This document shows, piece after piece, positions 1 through 9,076 of a stretch of 64,000 nucleotides of DNA. The stretch is taken from the NCBI GenBank assembly GCA_905182165.1, contig CAJJAK010000006.1, forward strand, positions 199,409 through 263,408. Reading direction: 5' to 3'. The translations under genes were made by a program, and so were the position numbers. Position 1 is the first letter of the stretch, and each line of letters opens with the position of its first letter. The notes beneath the pieces are model-generated. The model searched no databases and had not been told where the DNA came from. It saw nothing but the letters and a program-made list of their open reading frames with translations. Source of the stretch: an uncultured Paracoccaceae bacterium (GTDB lineage Bacteria > Pseudomonadota > Alphaproteobacteria > Rhodobacterales > Rhodobacteraceae).

Positions 1-1
1 G

Positions 2-493
2 TCAGATATCGATTGGAATAAATCTGGCGAAGAAGCTATAAAAGATTTCAAAAAGGGCGATCTTGTTACTGCGGGCGTTTCTGAAATTGACATTGAAAAA
101 GAACGTATTTCCTTAAGTATTAAAATGCTTGGATCTGATCAATTTGTTGAGGCAGTTGATGGAATTAAACGAGGTGCTATTATTACAGTTGAGGTAACTT
201 CGATTGAAGAAGGTGGTATTGAAGTTAATTACAACGGCATGAAATCCTTTATTCGCCGCTCTGACTTGTCGCGAGATAGATCAGAACAACGGCCAGAAAA
301 ATTCTCTGTTGGAGATAAAATTGATGTTAGAGTTACAAGTTTAGACTCAAAATCTCGACGAATAGGACTATCTATTTCATTGAGAGAAATTGCAGAAGAA
401 AAAGAAGCTGTTGAGCAGTATGGGTCAACCGATTCTGGTGCTTCGTTGGGTGATATTTTAGGTGTAGCTTTAAAAGATCAGAGCGAAAAGTAG
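2..493 (+). CDS. rpsA: 30S ribosomal protein S1, 3' end (partial)
   Basis: This is the C-terminal ~163 residues of ribosomal protein S1, cut by the window edge; frame 2 is open from the first bases. S1 binds mRNA on the 30S subunit and helps initiation. Two S1/OB repeats are visible: the end of one closing with ISLSIKML, and a complete last one running from about GIKRGAIITVEVTSIEEGGI to RRIGLSISLRE. The tail YGSTDSGASLGDILGVAL is typical of alphaproteobacterial S1. The gene ends in TAG followed by a hairpin terminator, and ihfB lies downstream, the usual rpsA-ihfB order in this group. Confidence 0.96.
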   Translation, partial: SDIDWNKSGEEAIKDFKKGDLVTAGVSEIDIEKERISLSIKMLGSDQFVEAVDGIKRGAIITVEVTSIEEGGIEVNYNGMKSFIRRSDLSRDRSEQRPEKFSVGDKIDVRVTSLDSKSRRIGLSISLREIAEEKEAVEQYGSTDSGASLGDILGVALKDQSEK

Positions 494-502
494 ATTTAGT
501 TA

Positions 503-533
503 TTAGTGCTCTCGGAGTTGGGAGCACTAATTT
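503..533 (+). terminator. Intrinsic terminator after rpsA
   Basis: A perfect 9-bp inverted repeat, TTAGTGCTC at 503-511 and GAGCACTAA at 522-530, encloses a 10-base loop and is followed by a short TTT. It starts 10 bases after the rpsA stop. The U tract is short, so termination may be partial, but the position and perfect stem support the call. Confidence 0.75.
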
Positions 534-744
534 CCGAATCATAATAGGCTAATATGTTGAGCTTTTATGTGCCAATATTATAGAAAAACATGTATTTAGT
601 TATTATTTTTAAATAAAAAATGATACTTTTGAATAAAAATACTTATAATAATACATTATCTTTTTTACCAATTGAGTTGCCTACTAATACTTCTGAAACA
701 CTTGGGCTACAATAGAATTCGTTTGAATCCAGATGGAGGTTTAT

Positions 745-1026
745 ATGATACGTTCTGAGTTAGTCCAAAAAATTGCAGATGAAAATCCACATCTTTATCA
801 AAGGGACGTAGAAAGAATTGTTGCTACAATATTTGATGAAATTATCACTGCGATGGCTTCGGGTGATAGAGTTGAGTTAAGGGGATTTGGAGCGTTCTCT
901 GTTAAAAAGCGGGATTCCAGAATATCAAGAAATCCGAAAACTGGTGAAAAAGTTGACGTAGCAGAAAAAAAAGTCGCTTTTTTTAAGACTGGAAAATTAT
1001 TGCGAGATCGTCTTAATCGCAATTGA
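745..1026 (+). CDS. ihfB: Integration host factor subunit beta
   Basis: A 93-residue HU/IHF-family DNA-bending protein; it pairs with IhfA and kinks DNA at promoters, origins and recombination sites. The start [11 protein letters not shown] matches IhfB. An upstream in-frame ATG at 733 is rejected because the GGAGG at 735-739 lies inside that extension and is ideally placed 5 bases before ATG 745. The core [10 protein letters not shown] and the arm motif [11 protein letters not shown], which carries the intercalating proline, are present at about residues 49-75. The gene sits between rpsA and a lapA-like gene. A TACAAT at 708-713 could be its -10 box, but no good -35 was seen. Confidence 0.96.
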   Translation: MIRSELVQKIADENPHLYQRDVERIVATIFDEIITAMASGDRVELRGFGAFSVKKRDSRISRNPKTGEKVDVAEKKVAFFKTGKLLRDRLNRN

Positions 1027-1050
1027 TAATCTCAATAAAGGAATTGATTA

Positions 1051-1392
1051 TTGCGATACATCAAATTACTGGTATGGGTTTTAGTTGGCGTATTACTTGT
1101 TGTATTTGCTTTAGGTAATAATCAAACTGTACAGGTATATTTATTTCCAAATATTTTTAGTAATACTTTGATTGCTCGTTCTATATTCCCAATGCCACTG
1201 TTTATTATCGTATATCTAGTATTATTAATTGGGGTTATATTTGGATTTATTTTTGAATACTTTAGGCAATATAAATATAGATTAAATCTGAGAAAATATA
1301 AAAAAGAGGTGAACTCATTACGAGCTGAAGTTCAGGAGTTGAAGTCAAAAACTGCTAATGTTGATTTGAAAATATTGAATAAATTAGACTAA
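1051..1392 (+). CDS. LapA-domain (DUF1049) inner-membrane protein
   Basis: A 113-residue membrane protein starting at TTG 1051 behind AAAGGA (1037-1042). Two hydrophobic segments (about residues 5-24 and 45-70) are followed by a basic and then coiled-coil-like tail (YKKEVNSLRAEVQELKSK). The NNQTVQVYLF turn after the first segment is the signature of the LapA/DUF1049 family, related to E. coli LapA (YciS), which acts with LapB in the control of lipopolysaccharide synthesis. No lapB gene is next to it here, so the functional link is inferred from the family. It lies between ihfB and trpF, its usual place in Rhodobacteraceae. Confidence 0.85.
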   Translation: MRYIKLLVWVLVGVLLVVFALGNNQTVQVYLFPNIFSNTLIARSIFPMPLFIIVYLVLLIGVIFGFIFEYFRQYKYRLNLRKYKKEVNSLRAEVQELKSKTANVDLKILNKLD

Positions 1393-1424
1393 GGTTAGTA
1401 AATTTTGTGGAAGATATTACCGCT

Positions 1425-2078
1425 ATGATTAAAGTAAAAATTTGTGGATTAAAGTCAAAATCCTCAGTTCAGCAGGCTGTTTTAAGTGGTGCTGATTATA
1501 TTGGTTTTGTGTTTTATAACAAATCGCCAAGGTATATTAATCCTATAGATGTAAATCACTTGTCTAATTTGATACCAAAAAAGATAAAAAAAGTAGGCTT
1601 ATTTGTTGACGTCCCGTTGCATGAATTAGAGGCCATTTTGACCAAAACTCAGTTGGATTATTTGCAATTGCATGGGCAAGAAACACCCCAAATAGTAACG
1701 GACTTAAAACGTCAATTTGGTATTCCAATTATAAAGGCGATTGGAATTGCCGATAAATCTGATTTGCATCAGATAGACAGATACGAAATGGTTTGTGATA
1801 AATTGTTGATTGATACGAAAGCGTCGCCTTTAATGAATTTACCTGGTGGTAATGGCTTAACTTTTGATTGGGGGCTTATTTCAAATCGAAAGTTTAAGTG
1901 TCCATGGCTATTAGCAGGTGGTTTAACTTCCAAAAATGTTACAAACGCAATTAATATATCTGGTGCGACACAAGTTGATGTTTCTTCCGGTGTTGAAATA
2001 GAGTTAGGTATGAAAGATAACTCTAAAATTGCTAATTTTATTAATGTGGTTAAAAATGGTGACAAAGATGGAAGATAG
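1425..2078 (+). CDS. trpF: Phosphoribosylanthranilate isomerase
   Basis: Catalyses the Amadori rearrangement of phosphoribosylanthranilate to CdRP in tryptophan synthesis. The TIM-barrel markers are all visible: KVKICGLK at the N terminus with the catalytic Cys, [31 protein letters not shown] carrying the catalytic Asp, [11 protein letters not shown] and VDVSSGVE for phosphate binding. About 217 residues, normal for the family. ATG 1425 gives the standard N terminus; a GTG at 1407 would add six residues. The 3' end overlaps the start of trpB, pointing to translational coupling. Confidence 0.96.
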   Translation: MIKVKICGLKSKSSVQQAVLSGADYIGFVFYNKSPRYINPIDVNHLSNLIPKKIKKVGLFVDVPLHELEAILTKTQLDYLQLHGQETPQIVTDLKRQFGIPIIKAIGIADKSDLHQIDRYEMVCDKLLIDTKASPLMNLPGGNGLTFDWGLISNRKFKCPWLLAGGLTSKNVTNAINISGATQVDVSSGVEIELGMKDNSKIANFINVVKNGDKDGR

Positions 2079-3300
2079 TCTTTTTAATAGTTTTATGAAC
2101 GGACCAGATGAAAATGGTCGATTTGGTCAATTTGGCGGCCGATTTGTTTCTGAAACCTTAATGCCTTTAATACTTGAGTTAGAAGCTGAATATGAGAAAG
2201 CAAAAAAAGATAAAGCTTTTTGGGCGGAGATGGATGATTTATGGGAACATTATGTTGGTCGACCTTCCCCTTTATATTTTGCGGAAAGATTAACAAAATA
2301 TTTGAATGGTGCTAAAGTTTATATGAAACGTGATGAGTTGAATCATACAGGCGCTCATAAAATTAATAATGTTTTGGGTCAAATTTTATTAGCCAGACGT
2401 ATGGGAAAAACTCGCATAATTGCTGAGACAGGAGCAGGCCAACACGGTGTTGCAACAGCTACAGTCTGTGCTAGATTTGGATTAAAATGCATAGTTTATA
2501 TGGGGTCACATGACGTGGAGCGACAAGCCCCAAATGTTTTCAGAATGAAGTTACTAGGTGCTGAAGTGATACCAGTTACTTCGGGCCGAGGAACCTTAAA
2601 GGATGCTATGAATGATGCTTTGAGAGATTGGGTAACTAATGTTACTGAAACTTTTTACTGTATTGGAACGGTTGCTGGTCCACACCCTTATCCTGCTATG
2701 GTTCGAGATTTCCAATCAATAATCGGTCAAGAAGTTCGTCAACAACTGCAAACACATGAGGGAAAAGGACGTTTGCCAGATACCTTGATCGCTGCAATAG
2801 GCGGTGGTTCAAATGCTATGGGTCTGTTCTTCCCGTTTTTAGATGACCCTTCTGTTAACTTACTTGGAGTAGAAGCTGGTGGCAAAGGAGTGAATGATAA
2901 AATGGAGCACTGTGCTTCCTTAACGGGTGGACGTCCAGGGGTGCTACATGGCAATCGAACTTATTTATTACAAGACGATGATGGACAGATTTTAGAAGGA
3001 TTTTCGATTTCAGCTGGTTTAGATTACCCTGGTATTGGGCCTGAACATAGCTGGTTACATGAGATTGGCCGGGCTAAATACGTGAGCATAACAGATAAAG
3101 AAGCCCTTGATGCTTTCAAGATATGTTGTTTACAAGAAGGTATTATTCCTGCGTTGGAGCCAAGTCATGCGCTTGCCCATGTTTTGAAAATTGCTCCCGG
3201 TTTACCTAAGGAACATATAATAGTTATGAATATGTGTGGAAGGGGCGACAAAGACATTTTCACTGTCGCTAAAGCTCTGGGCATTGATATAAAAACCTAA
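2068..3300 (+). CDS. trpB: Tryptophan synthase beta subunit
   Basis: A PLP enzyme that condenses indole with serine to make tryptophan. The N terminus [20 protein letters not shown] is aligned by eye with alphaproteobacterial TrpB and decides the start at 2068, 11 bases inside trpF; ATG 2056 is a possible upstream alternative. The PLP lysine lies in [10 protein letters not shown] (about Lys98), the catalytic Glu in [10 protein letters not shown], and the phosphate-binding loop is GGGSNAMG. Length is about 410 residues, complete and without a break. The alpha subunit gene trpA does not follow; the next gene is convergent, so trpA must lie elsewhere. Confidence 0.97.
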   Translation: MEDSLFNSFMNGPDENGRFGQFGGRFVSETLMPLILELEAEYEKAKKDKAFWAEMDDLWEHYVGRPSPLYFAERLTKYLNGAKVYMKRDELNHTGAHKINNVLGQILLARRMGKTRIIAETGAGQHGVATATVCARFGLKCIVYMGSHDVERQAPNVFRMKLLGAEVIPVTSGRGTLKDAMNDALRDWVTNVTETFYCIGTVAGPHPYPAMVRDFQSIIGQEVRQQLQTHEGKGRLPDTLIAAIGGGSNAMGLFFPFLDDPSVNLLGVEAGGKGVNDKMEHCASLTGGRPGVLHGNRTYLLQDDDGQILEGFSISAGLDYPGIGPEHSWLHEIGRAKYVSITDKEALDAFKICCLQEGIIPALEPSHALAHVLKIAPGLPKEHIIVMNMCGRGDKDIFTVAKALGIDIKT

Positions 3301-3338
3301 TTACCTGCGGTAAGTTAATGAACCATCTCTTATAAGTA

Positions 3339-3716
3339 TTAATCCAATTTGTATTTCAAAAGAACTTCAAGAGGTATGATTTCTAGTGCTTTTTTGTGGG
3401 TAGCATTTGTATATATTTTAGGCGCTACTCCCTCTGAGTAGGCCTGAAGAAATCTTGATGCACATAAACACCACTTATCTCCTGCTTTTAATCCTTCAAA
3501 GCCAAATTCATGTCGTGGTGTGGATAAATCGTTACCAAGGTACTTTGAGTATGCTAGAAACTCATCACTCATGACCGCACATACTGTGTGACTACCATGA
3601 TCTTCTTTGCATGTATCGCATGACCCATTTCTAAAGAAACCAGTTTTAGGATTTTTTGAGCAAGCATCTAAAGGTTTATCATGAATATTTAATGATTTTT
3701 CCATTTTTACAGGCAA
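3339..3716 (-). CDS. DUF2237 family protein
   Basis: A 125-residue soluble protein of the DUF2237 family, whose function is unknown. Recognisable family blocks are CSKNPKTGFFRNGSCDTC, EDHGSHTVCAVMSDEFL, GNDLSTPRHEFGFEGLKAGD and KWCLCASRFLQAY. Several conserved Cys residues occur in pairs, which could mean metal binding or disulfides, but that is inference. TTG at 3716 has AAGGA 10 bases upstream; ATG at 3704 is an alternative start without a clear ribosome site. It is convergent with trpB, 38 bases apart, and followed on the minus strand by pth. Confidence 0.85.
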   Translation of the reverse strand: MPVKMEKSLNIHDKPLDACSKNPKTGFFRNGSCDTCKEDHGSHTVCAVMSDEFLAYSKYLGNDLSTPRHEFGFEGLKAGDKWCLCASRFLQAYSEGVAPKIYTNATHKKALEIIPLEVLLKYKLD

Positions 3717-3738
3717 AGCTCTTAAATCCTTCTTGTTA

Positions 3739-4409
3739 TCAGTTTTTAAATTTTTTAACTAATCTTTGAAGTGCAGATAGTTTGTTTTGTGTACTTCTAA
3801 CATTGGATAAATTTTCACTCATTATTTGTTCTGATGCTGTATCAGCCATAATTGGTTTTAGGAGCTGATTAATGTGCATCAAAAATAATTGCTGATCATC
3901 ATTTGCCAATTTTTCAAAATATGTTGAGATATGTTTTATAACAGCATCAATTTGATTTTTATCTTTTATAGAGAAGTCACTTAGGACATATTTAGCAACT
4001 AGTCCAGTATTCTGTGGGCGATCTATCCCTATTCTTAATCTTAAATAATTTTGTCCCACGTGCTGGTCTATTGATTTTAATCCGTTATGGCCCGCGCTAC
4101 CACCCCCATTTTTTAACTTAATTTTACCAACTTTCAAATCCAACTCATCATGTATGACTGTTAACTTGGTAACATCTAATTTAAAAAAATTCATGACTTC
4201 AGGACCAGTTTTTGTTCAAGTACTCGAAGGTGAATCAAAATTACTTTTTTAGAATTAAAATGACCCTCTGAAACCAGCGATTGGAATTTCTTACGCCATG
4301 GTCCAAAACTATGATACTCGCATATAGCGTCTAGCACTTGGAACCCAACATTATGTCGGTTCTGTTTGTATTTTTTTCCTGGATTACCAAGACCTACAAT
4401 TATTTGCAA
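3739..4409 (-). CDS. pth: Peptidyl-tRNA hydrolase (frame disrupted)
   Basis: Releases peptides from prematurely dropped peptidyl-tRNA; essential in most bacteria. The N-terminal part (4191-4409) has [20 protein letters not shown] with the catalytic His and VGFQVLDAI. The C-terminal part (3739-about 4200) has [20 protein letters not shown] and [10 protein letters not shown]. The two lie in different frames. The usual KPxTYMNxSG block between them is scrambled around 4200-4240; out of frame one can still read PSST and TGPEVMNFF, suggesting more than one missing base. Total span about 220 residues, slightly longer than usual because of a C-terminal tail. Either a local sequence error or a real lesson in decay; the former is more likely since pth is essential. 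Confidence 0.85.
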
Positions 4410-4499
4410 GTTAATGCCTCATTATCATACTTTTTTTCAATGTAGTTTTTTTATAATTTAATGCAATATAGTAAACTTTAACGATAAATAAACGTTACA

Positions 4500-4523
4500 G
4501 GAAGGAGTTTTATAACTCCTTCC
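4500..4523 (-). terminator. Hairpin after rplY
   Basis: A perfect 10-bp inverted repeat, GGAAGGAGTT at 4500-4509 and AACTCCTTCC at 4514-4523, with a 4-base loop lies 20 bases past the rplY stop and before pth on the same strand. The minus-strand sequence after it is T-rich but not a clean U run, so it may be a partial terminator or an mRNA 3'-end stabiliser. Confidence 0.7.
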
Positions 4524-4543
4524 TTAGATAGGTTTTTAAATTT

Positions 4544-5206
4544 TTATTCAGAATTGTTGTCACTGTTTTCTTCGCCTTCATCAGTGCTCTCAACGCTTTC
4601 AACGACTTCTTCTTCTTCATCTGATGATTTCAATGCCGATGGTGCTGATATATTTGCAATAACAAAGTCACGGTCCGTTATCATTGGACGAGAGCCAGCA
4701 GGCATCTCTATATTAGATATTGTTATCCCATCTCCAATGTCCAACCCATCCAGATTAGCGACTAATTTTTCTGGTATATCGCTAGCTGTAACTTTTAGTT
4801 CAACCTCAGTTCTTACCACTGTTAGAACGCCACCTCGTTTTAATCCGGGAGAATCCTCTTCGTTTATAAACTCTACTGGTATAAATAGATTAACTCTAGA
4901 TGACCTACGTAATCTCATCAAATCTAAGTGAGTTGGTAAATCTTTCACTATATGTCTTTGTACATTCCTACATATAACTCTAACATCTTCTTGCCCCTCT
5001 ATTTTTAAATTAAATAGAGTGGATAAAAACCTACCAGCTTTTACCATTTTGAATAGTACGTTATATTTTACATTAATTGCTTGAGGGTCTTGTCCACCAC
5101 CGTAAACTACACCGGGAACTTTGCCATCGCGGCGTGCCTGACGAGCGGCGCCCTTGCCTGTCCCCGTACGTGCTAGAACTTCAAGATCAGGGATCTCTCC
5201 AGCCAT
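4544..5206 (-). CDS. rplY: 50S ribosomal protein L25 (general stress protein Ctc type)
   Basis: Binds 5S rRNA in the large subunit. The start [19 protein letters not shown] is the usual long-form L25 N terminus, with TTGGAG 9 bases before ATG at 5206; a longer in-frame extension to 5305 runs through the leader and is rejected. The 5S-binding block [18 protein letters not shown] is at about residues 21-38, then the TL5-type C-terminal beta domain ([33 protein letters not shown]). The last 25 residues are very acidic (Glu/Asp/Ser), a common alphaproteobacterial extension. 220 residues, complete. Confidence 0.96.
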   Translation of the reverse strand: MAGEIPDLEVLARTGTGKGAARQARRDGKVPGVVYGGGQDPQAINVKYNVLFKMVKAGRFLSTLFNLKIEGQEDVRVICRNVQRHIVKDLPTHLDLMRLRRSSRVNLFIPVEFINEEDSPGLKRGGVLTVVRTEVELKVTASDIPEKLVANLDGLDIGDGITISNIEMPAGSRPMITDRDFVIANISAPSALKSSDEEEEVVESVESTDEGEENSDNNSE

Positions 5207-5336
5207 AATAATTCTCCAATGTTTTAAGGGCAGGACGCCTCCAAGGGTGCATAAGCTTTGTGAAAGTGATGCAATACGGGATTGTTTGGAAATTGGAAAG
5301 AGCATTCTGTTAAATTAGCAGAAATTATTAAAAATA

Positions 5337-5368
5337 ATGGCAACGCTGAGGGAGAACAGCGCTGCCAT
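5337..5368 (-). terminator. Intrinsic terminator after the DUF1127 gene
   Basis: A 12-bp stem with one A-C mismatch, ATGGCAACGCTG (5337-5348) against CAGCGCTGCCAT (5357-5368), and an 8-base loop. Read on the minus strand it is followed by TATTTTTAAT, as expected for a terminator of the DUF1127 transcript, about 60 bases beyond its stop. The plus strand also continues with TTTT, so it could work in both directions. Confidence 0.8.
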
Positions 5369-5430
5369 TTTATCAAACAAAAATTAAACAAATGGAACTT
5401 TTGTTTTAGATAATAAAAATTCAATTTTTG

Positions 5431-5640
5431 CTACTTGCTACTTGCTACTTTTGCTCGAGAGATAATTTCTGATCTACTCATTCCTAAATCGGCCAGATCT
5501 CTATCAGATAGTTTGTTGAGTTCTCTAATTGTGATAGAGGTTGCTCTAGCCCTTAAATAATTTTCGAATATGTCTTCAATTCTTCTAAAAATACGCTCAC
5601 GTATGCTTGCACTTTTTGGTATGTCTGAAATTACTGCCAT
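5431..5640 (-). CDS. DUF1127 small protein
   Basis: A 69-residue protein with the arginine-rich DUF1127 helix near its C terminus (ITIRELNKLSDRDLADLGMSRSEI). In alphaproteobacteria, small DUF1127 proteins have been connected with RNA turnover, phosphate and stress responses; a role here is not shown by the sequence. ATG 5640 (MAVISDIPKS) is chosen; the longer frame to 5724 begins with an unlike hydrophobic stretch. The 3' end is made of three perfect TTGCTAC heptamers (5428-5448) which contain the stop codon. Transcribed alone, with its own terminator, and divergent from mrp. Confidence 0.87.
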   Translation of the reverse strand: MAVISDIPKSASIRERIFRRIEDIFENYLRARATSITIRELNKLSDRDLADLGMSRSEIISRAKVASSK

Positions 5641-5964
5641 GGGTAGTTGCCTTTTTTTGAATTGGTTATTTATAAACAAGCACCTAAGGCTAAGCTGATA
5701 GAAAAAAAACAGACAATACGGCAAAACCGCTATGCATATTTTGCATACCTTTTATTTTCTACTAATAATAATTACACATTTGCGGTGTTTAAATTCTATT
5801 TGTTATTTCGTGTTAATAGCTTAGATGTAATGTGATAAGTTTAAAATATTTACTCAAAAAGAATAAATATTTCATTAATGTTAGAAGAGGGTATCGCATT
5901 GTGCGTTTACGTTGCTAAAAAAATTAAATAAATCGAAAAGATAAAAATTAAGAAAAGAAAAATA
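5641..5964. promoter_or_regulatory. Divergent promoter region between DUF1127 and mrp genes
   Basis: A 324-base AT-rich intergenic stretch that must hold the start signals of both divergent genes. It contains a perfect dyad, TATGCA at 5731-5736 and TGCATA at 5742-5747 with 5 bases between, which could be an operator. For the plus strand, TTGCGG followed 17 bases later by TTATTT near 5780-5805 is a weak promoter candidate. No tRNA or long open frame was seen. Confidence 0.4.
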
Positions 5965-7041
5965 ATGAGCCAATTAAAAAGAAATGTTTTGGAAGTTCTA
6001 AAAGGAATCTCTCTACCTGGTGGTGGAAACTTAGAGTCTTTAGACATGATCAGAGCACTCACTATTTCCAATGGTGAGGTTAGTTTCGTAATTGAGGTTG
6101 ATGCTTCTAAAGTAAAGAATTTTGAGGCAGTAACAAACCTAGCTCGAAAAGAAATAGAAAAATTAGAGAATATTAATAAAGTATCTATTGTTTTAACATC
6201 GCACAATAAAACAGCTGAGAATATTAAAGGCGATCCTCCAAAATTAGTTATTGGAGGGCATCCAAAACCTCAAGACACTATGAAACCAGTTGAAGGTGTT
6301 GATAGAATTATCGCAATTGCATCTGGTAAAGGTGGAGTGGGTAAATCAACTCTTTCTAGTAATTTAGCAGTAGCATTGGCTAAAAAAGGACGCCGTGTTG
6401 GTCTTTTGGATGCAGATATTTACGGTCCTTCGCAACCCAGAATGATGGGTGTGAGCACCCGTCCTTCCTCCCCAGATGGAAAAACTATCATACCAATATT
6501 AGCACATGGTGTGACAATGATGTCTATTGGATTGATGTTGGAGGAAGATCAGGCAGTTGTTTGGCGTGGCCCAATGCTAATGGGAGCTCTCCAACAAATG
6601 TTGGGACAGGTTGAATGGGGACGTTTAGATGTCTTGATCATCGATTTGCCGCCTGGCACTGGTGATGTGCAGCTGACCTTAGCACAAAAAACTAAAGTGA
6701 CTGGAGCTATTATTGTATCAACACCGCAAGACATCGCATTATTGGATGCTCGAAAAGCATTAAATATGTTTGAGAAAACAAAAACTCCAGTTTTAGGAAT
6801 GATTGAGAATATGTCGTCTTATATTTGCCCTTCTTGTGGGGCCAGAGAAGATTTATTTGGTCACGGGGGTGTTAGACATGAAGCAGAAGATACTCAAGTT
6901 CCTTTTTTAGGTGAAATTCCTTTAGTGCAAAGTATTCGAGAGTCTTCTGATAAGGGTGAACCGATAGCTTTGTCGGAAGATCCAGCTGGATTAGCTTATA
7001 AAGTACTTGCTGATAAGCTTATCACTGAGGGAATGGCTTAG
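5965..7041 (+). CDS. apbC: Mrp/NBP35/ApbC family Fe-S cluster carrier ATPase
   Basis: A 358-residue deviant-Walker P-loop protein that carries Fe-S clusters to target apoproteins in the cytosol. An N-terminal MIP18/DUF59-like domain (about 1-80) is followed by a linker and the ATPase domain: GKGGVGKS at about 121-128, [24 protein letters not shown] and the cluster-holding CPSCG near residue 287. Complete. The ribosome site is poor (AAGAAAAGAAAA before ATG 5965). It lies alone between a divergent DUF1127 gene and the dcw cluster leader. Confidence 0.95.
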   Translation: MSQLKRNVLEVLKGISLPGGGNLESLDMIRALTISNGEVSFVIEVDASKVKNFEAVTNLARKEIEKLENINKVSIVLTSHNKTAENIKGDPPKLVIGGHPKPQDTMKPVEGVDRIIAIASGKGGVGKSTLSSNLAVALAKKGRRVGLLDADIYGPSQPRMMGVSTRPSSPDGKTIIPILAHGVTMMSIGLMLEEDQAVVWRGPMLMGALQQMLGQVEWGRLDVLIIDLPPGTGDVQLTLAQKTKVTGAIIVSTPQDIALLDARKALNMFEKTKTPVLGMIENMSSYICPSCGAREDLFGHGGVRHEAEDTQVPFLGEIPLVQSIRESSDKGEPIALSEDPAGLAYKVLADKLITEGMA

Positions 7042-7324
7042 ATTGTTATTTTCCCACACTAACGAATCAGTTTTATAATACATTTTGAATTTAACAATAT
7101 TATGAATAGTGTTCATTTTTTGTTCTATATGGTTTGATTTTTAAAAATAATTGTTGGATTTTTATTATTTTTAATTTAAATACTACATCTTGTGTATTTG
7201 AGAAGATCATCATCTATATAGGCTAAGTTTGCTTATTTTATGACCTCTGAGATACTTTGCCATTCATTATTTTCAAGTTTATTAAAAAAACAATTGATTT
7301 CCATAATTCCCATGTCATCCCTAT
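7042..7324. other. AT-rich intergenic upstream of the dcw leader
   Basis: About 280 bases without a gene between apbC and the structured leader. One promoter-like pair is present, TTGTGT at 7190-7195 and TCTATA at 7213-7218 with 17 bases between, which could drive the dcw leader from further upstream than expected. TTGATT at 7294-7299 lacks a matching -10. Nothing else was recognised. Confidence 0.3.
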
Positions 7325-7530
7325 AGGTACGATAAATACGGGACGCTTAAGAGGGCATAAAGATCCTCACGCAAAGTCAGGTTTCATACGGGCCCCGCTT
7401 AATTGTCGTTGATGGTTTGATAGATGCGCGAGCAGACACCCCCCCCAGGTGGCGACATATCAGACCGGTCCAAATGGGCGAATGCGGCGGATCGAGCTTC
7501 GGCAGCAGCACGATCCGCCGTCACTCATTT
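7325..7530 (+). ncRNA. upsM: UpsM-like small RNA / dcw 5' leader
   Basis: The roughly 200 bases just before mraZ are much richer in G+C than any other non-coding stretch here. They end in a strong hairpin: a 10-bp perfect stem pairing 7485-7494 with 7511-7520, extendable by one G-T pair, followed by GTCACTCATTT. In Rhodobacter sphaeroides the dcw cluster is preceded by an unusually long leader from which the abundant sRNA UpsM is made by partial termination before mraZ. Position, size and the closing hairpin here match that arrangement. Exact ends are inferred from the R. sphaeroides model, and no sequence alignment was possible. An 8-C run lies at 7439-7446. Confidence 0.6.
7484..7530 (+). 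terminator. Terminator-like hairpin upstream of mraZ
   Basis: GGCGGATCG at 7486-7494 pairs with CGATCCGCC at 7511-7519, flanked by a C-G and a G-T pair. The 16-base loop can fold further (GCT with AGC). It lies 28 bases before the mraZ ATG, so full termination would silence the whole dcw operon. The weak T tract fits partial read-through. Confidence 0.65.
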
Positions 7531-7557
7531 AAGGGCTAAGAAGATTGGAAAAACCGA

Positions 7558-8058
7558 ATGAGTAGAAGATTTAGAGGTGAAAGCATACATAAAGTGGATG
7601 GTAAGGGTCGTGTCTCTATACCTGCAGCTTTTCGGCGTGTTTTAGAAGAACATGATCCTGATTATGCCCTGGGTTTAAATCCTAATTTAATAATCGTTTA
7701 TGGAAATATAAACCGTAAATTTTTAGAGGGCTTTAGTATAGCTTCAATGAACGAAGTTGACGAAAAGATTGCTGCTTTGCCAAGAGGGTCAAAAGCTAGA
7801 AGGATGCTTGAACGAATGTTTTCCGGTCAAGCACTGCATACAAATATCGATGAAACTGGCCGTCTGGTTTTACCTCAAAAGATCCGAGAGAAAATTGGAA
7901 TTATTAATGATGCTGTATTTGTTGCTTCTGGAGATACATTTCAAATATGGCAACCTGATGCATATGCAGAACATGAGGCTAAAATAGACCTTTGGTACGA
8001 CGACAAAGAAAATGATTTTGATCCATTGTTTTTGTTAGAAGGTGAAGGCCTTGACTAA
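7558..8058 (+). CDS. mraZ: MraZ, dcw operon transcriptional regulator
   Basis: A 166-residue protein with two SpoVT/AbrB-like MraZ domains; both carry the DxxGR signature, in HKVDGKGRVSIPAAFRR (about 12-28) and TNIDETGRLVLPQKIRE (about 99-115). In E. coli, MraZ forms a ring and binds upstream of its own operon to repress it. The stop TAA overlaps the rsmH ATG (TAATG), so the two are translationally coupled. First gene of the dcw operon, behind the UpsM-like leader. Confidence 0.96.
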   Translation: MSRRFRGESIHKVDGKGRVSIPAAFRRVLEEHDPDYALGLNPNLIIVYGNINRKFLEGFSIASMNEVDEKIAALPRGSKARRMLERMFSGQALHTNIDETGRLVLPQKIREKIGIINDAVFVASGDTFQIWQPDAYAEHEAKIDLWYDDKENDFDPLFLLEGEGLD

Positions 8059-9020
8059 TGAGTAATGTGGACCTTCAGGACCAAACTGAATATTCACGAC
8101 ACATCCCAGTTTTATTAAATACATTTTTAGAGAATTTGGAACCTATTTCAGGTGTTTGGATTGATGGCACATTTGGTGACGGTGGTTATAGCAGGGCATT
8201 ATTGGACACCAAAATTTCCAATTTAATCGCCATTGATCGAGATCCAAATGTCAATAAAACAGCAGAGACATGGACATCAAAATATCCTTCAAGGTTCCAA
8301 TTTACTTTAGGAGAATTTAGTAAATTAGATGTTATCGCAAATAATCAAGGTTTTGAATCTGTTGATGGTATCATATTGGATCTGGGCGTTAGTTCTATGC
8401 AAATTGATCAAGCACAACGCGGTTTTTCTTTTCAAAAAAAAGGTCCACTTGATATGAGGATGAGTGGGGCTGGGGTTTCTGCTTATGACATAGTAAATGA
8501 TTATGCAGAGAATGACTTAGCTAATATAATCTATACTTTTGGCGAAGAACGGTTGTCTCGTCGTATTGCTAGTGCAATCGTAAGGGAGCGTTCCAAAAGT
8601 TTAATAGATTCTACTGATAAATTAGCAAGCGTTATTACTAAATGTATAAGATCGCCAAAATATGGAAAAACACATCCAGCGACTAAGACATTTCAGGCAC
8701 TAAGAATCTACATAAATAATGAGTTACAAGAATTGATAGACGGTTTGGAGGCAGCAGAGCGTATTTTATCTCCAAATGGTATGTTAGCTGTAATTACTTT
8801 TCATTCACTTGAAGACAGGATCGTCAAAAGGTTTATTCAATTGCGTTCAGGAGACTCCCCTAAAGGCAATCGTTACCAACCATTGCAACCACAAGAAGTG
8901 GCAAGCTTTCAGAAAGTTACTAAAAAAGCGTTAGTGGCAAAAGATAGTGAAATAAGTTTTAATCCACGTGCAAGATCAGCAAAATTACGGAATGCAAAAA
9001 AAATTAAATTTAATCGATAG
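8058..9020 (+). CDS. rsmH: 16S rRNA (cytosine(1402)-N4)-methyltransferase
   Basis: Also called MraW; methylates C1402 of 16S rRNA using S-adenosylmethionine. The motifs visible are RHIPVLLNTFLENL, the SAM loop DGTFGDGGYSRALL at about residues 37-50, ILDLGVSSMQID, RGFSFQKKGPLDMRM and the C-terminal ITFHSLEDRIVKRF. 320 residues, complete. It starts within the mraZ stop and is followed after 56 bases by ftsL. Confidence 0.97.
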   Translation: MSNVDLQDQTEYSRHIPVLLNTFLENLEPISGVWIDGTFGDGGYSRALLDTKISNLIAIDRDPNVNKTAETWTSKYPSRFQFTLGEFSKLDVIANNQGFESVDGIILDLGVSSMQIDQAQRGFSFQKKGPLDMRMSGAGVSAYDIVNDYAENDLANIIYTFGEERLSRRIASAIVRERSKSLIDSTDKLASVITKCIRSPKYGKTHPATKTFQALRIYINNELQELIDGLEAAERILSPNGMLAVITFHSLEDRIVKRFIQLRSGDSPKGNRYQPLQPQEVASFQKVTKKALVAKDSEISFNPRARSAKLRNAKKIKFNR

Positions 9021-9076
9021 CCTAAGCCAAGAACTAAATTCGGATTACCATTTCTTAATTTAGAAGCCACAAATAA

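Noticed and set aside
7325..7530. RNase P RNA, tmRNA, 6S or 4.5S RNA in the mraZ leader
   Set aside because: The conserved cores (for example GAGGAAAGTC of RNase P or the GGAAGGAAGCAGC-like loop of 4.5S) are not present.
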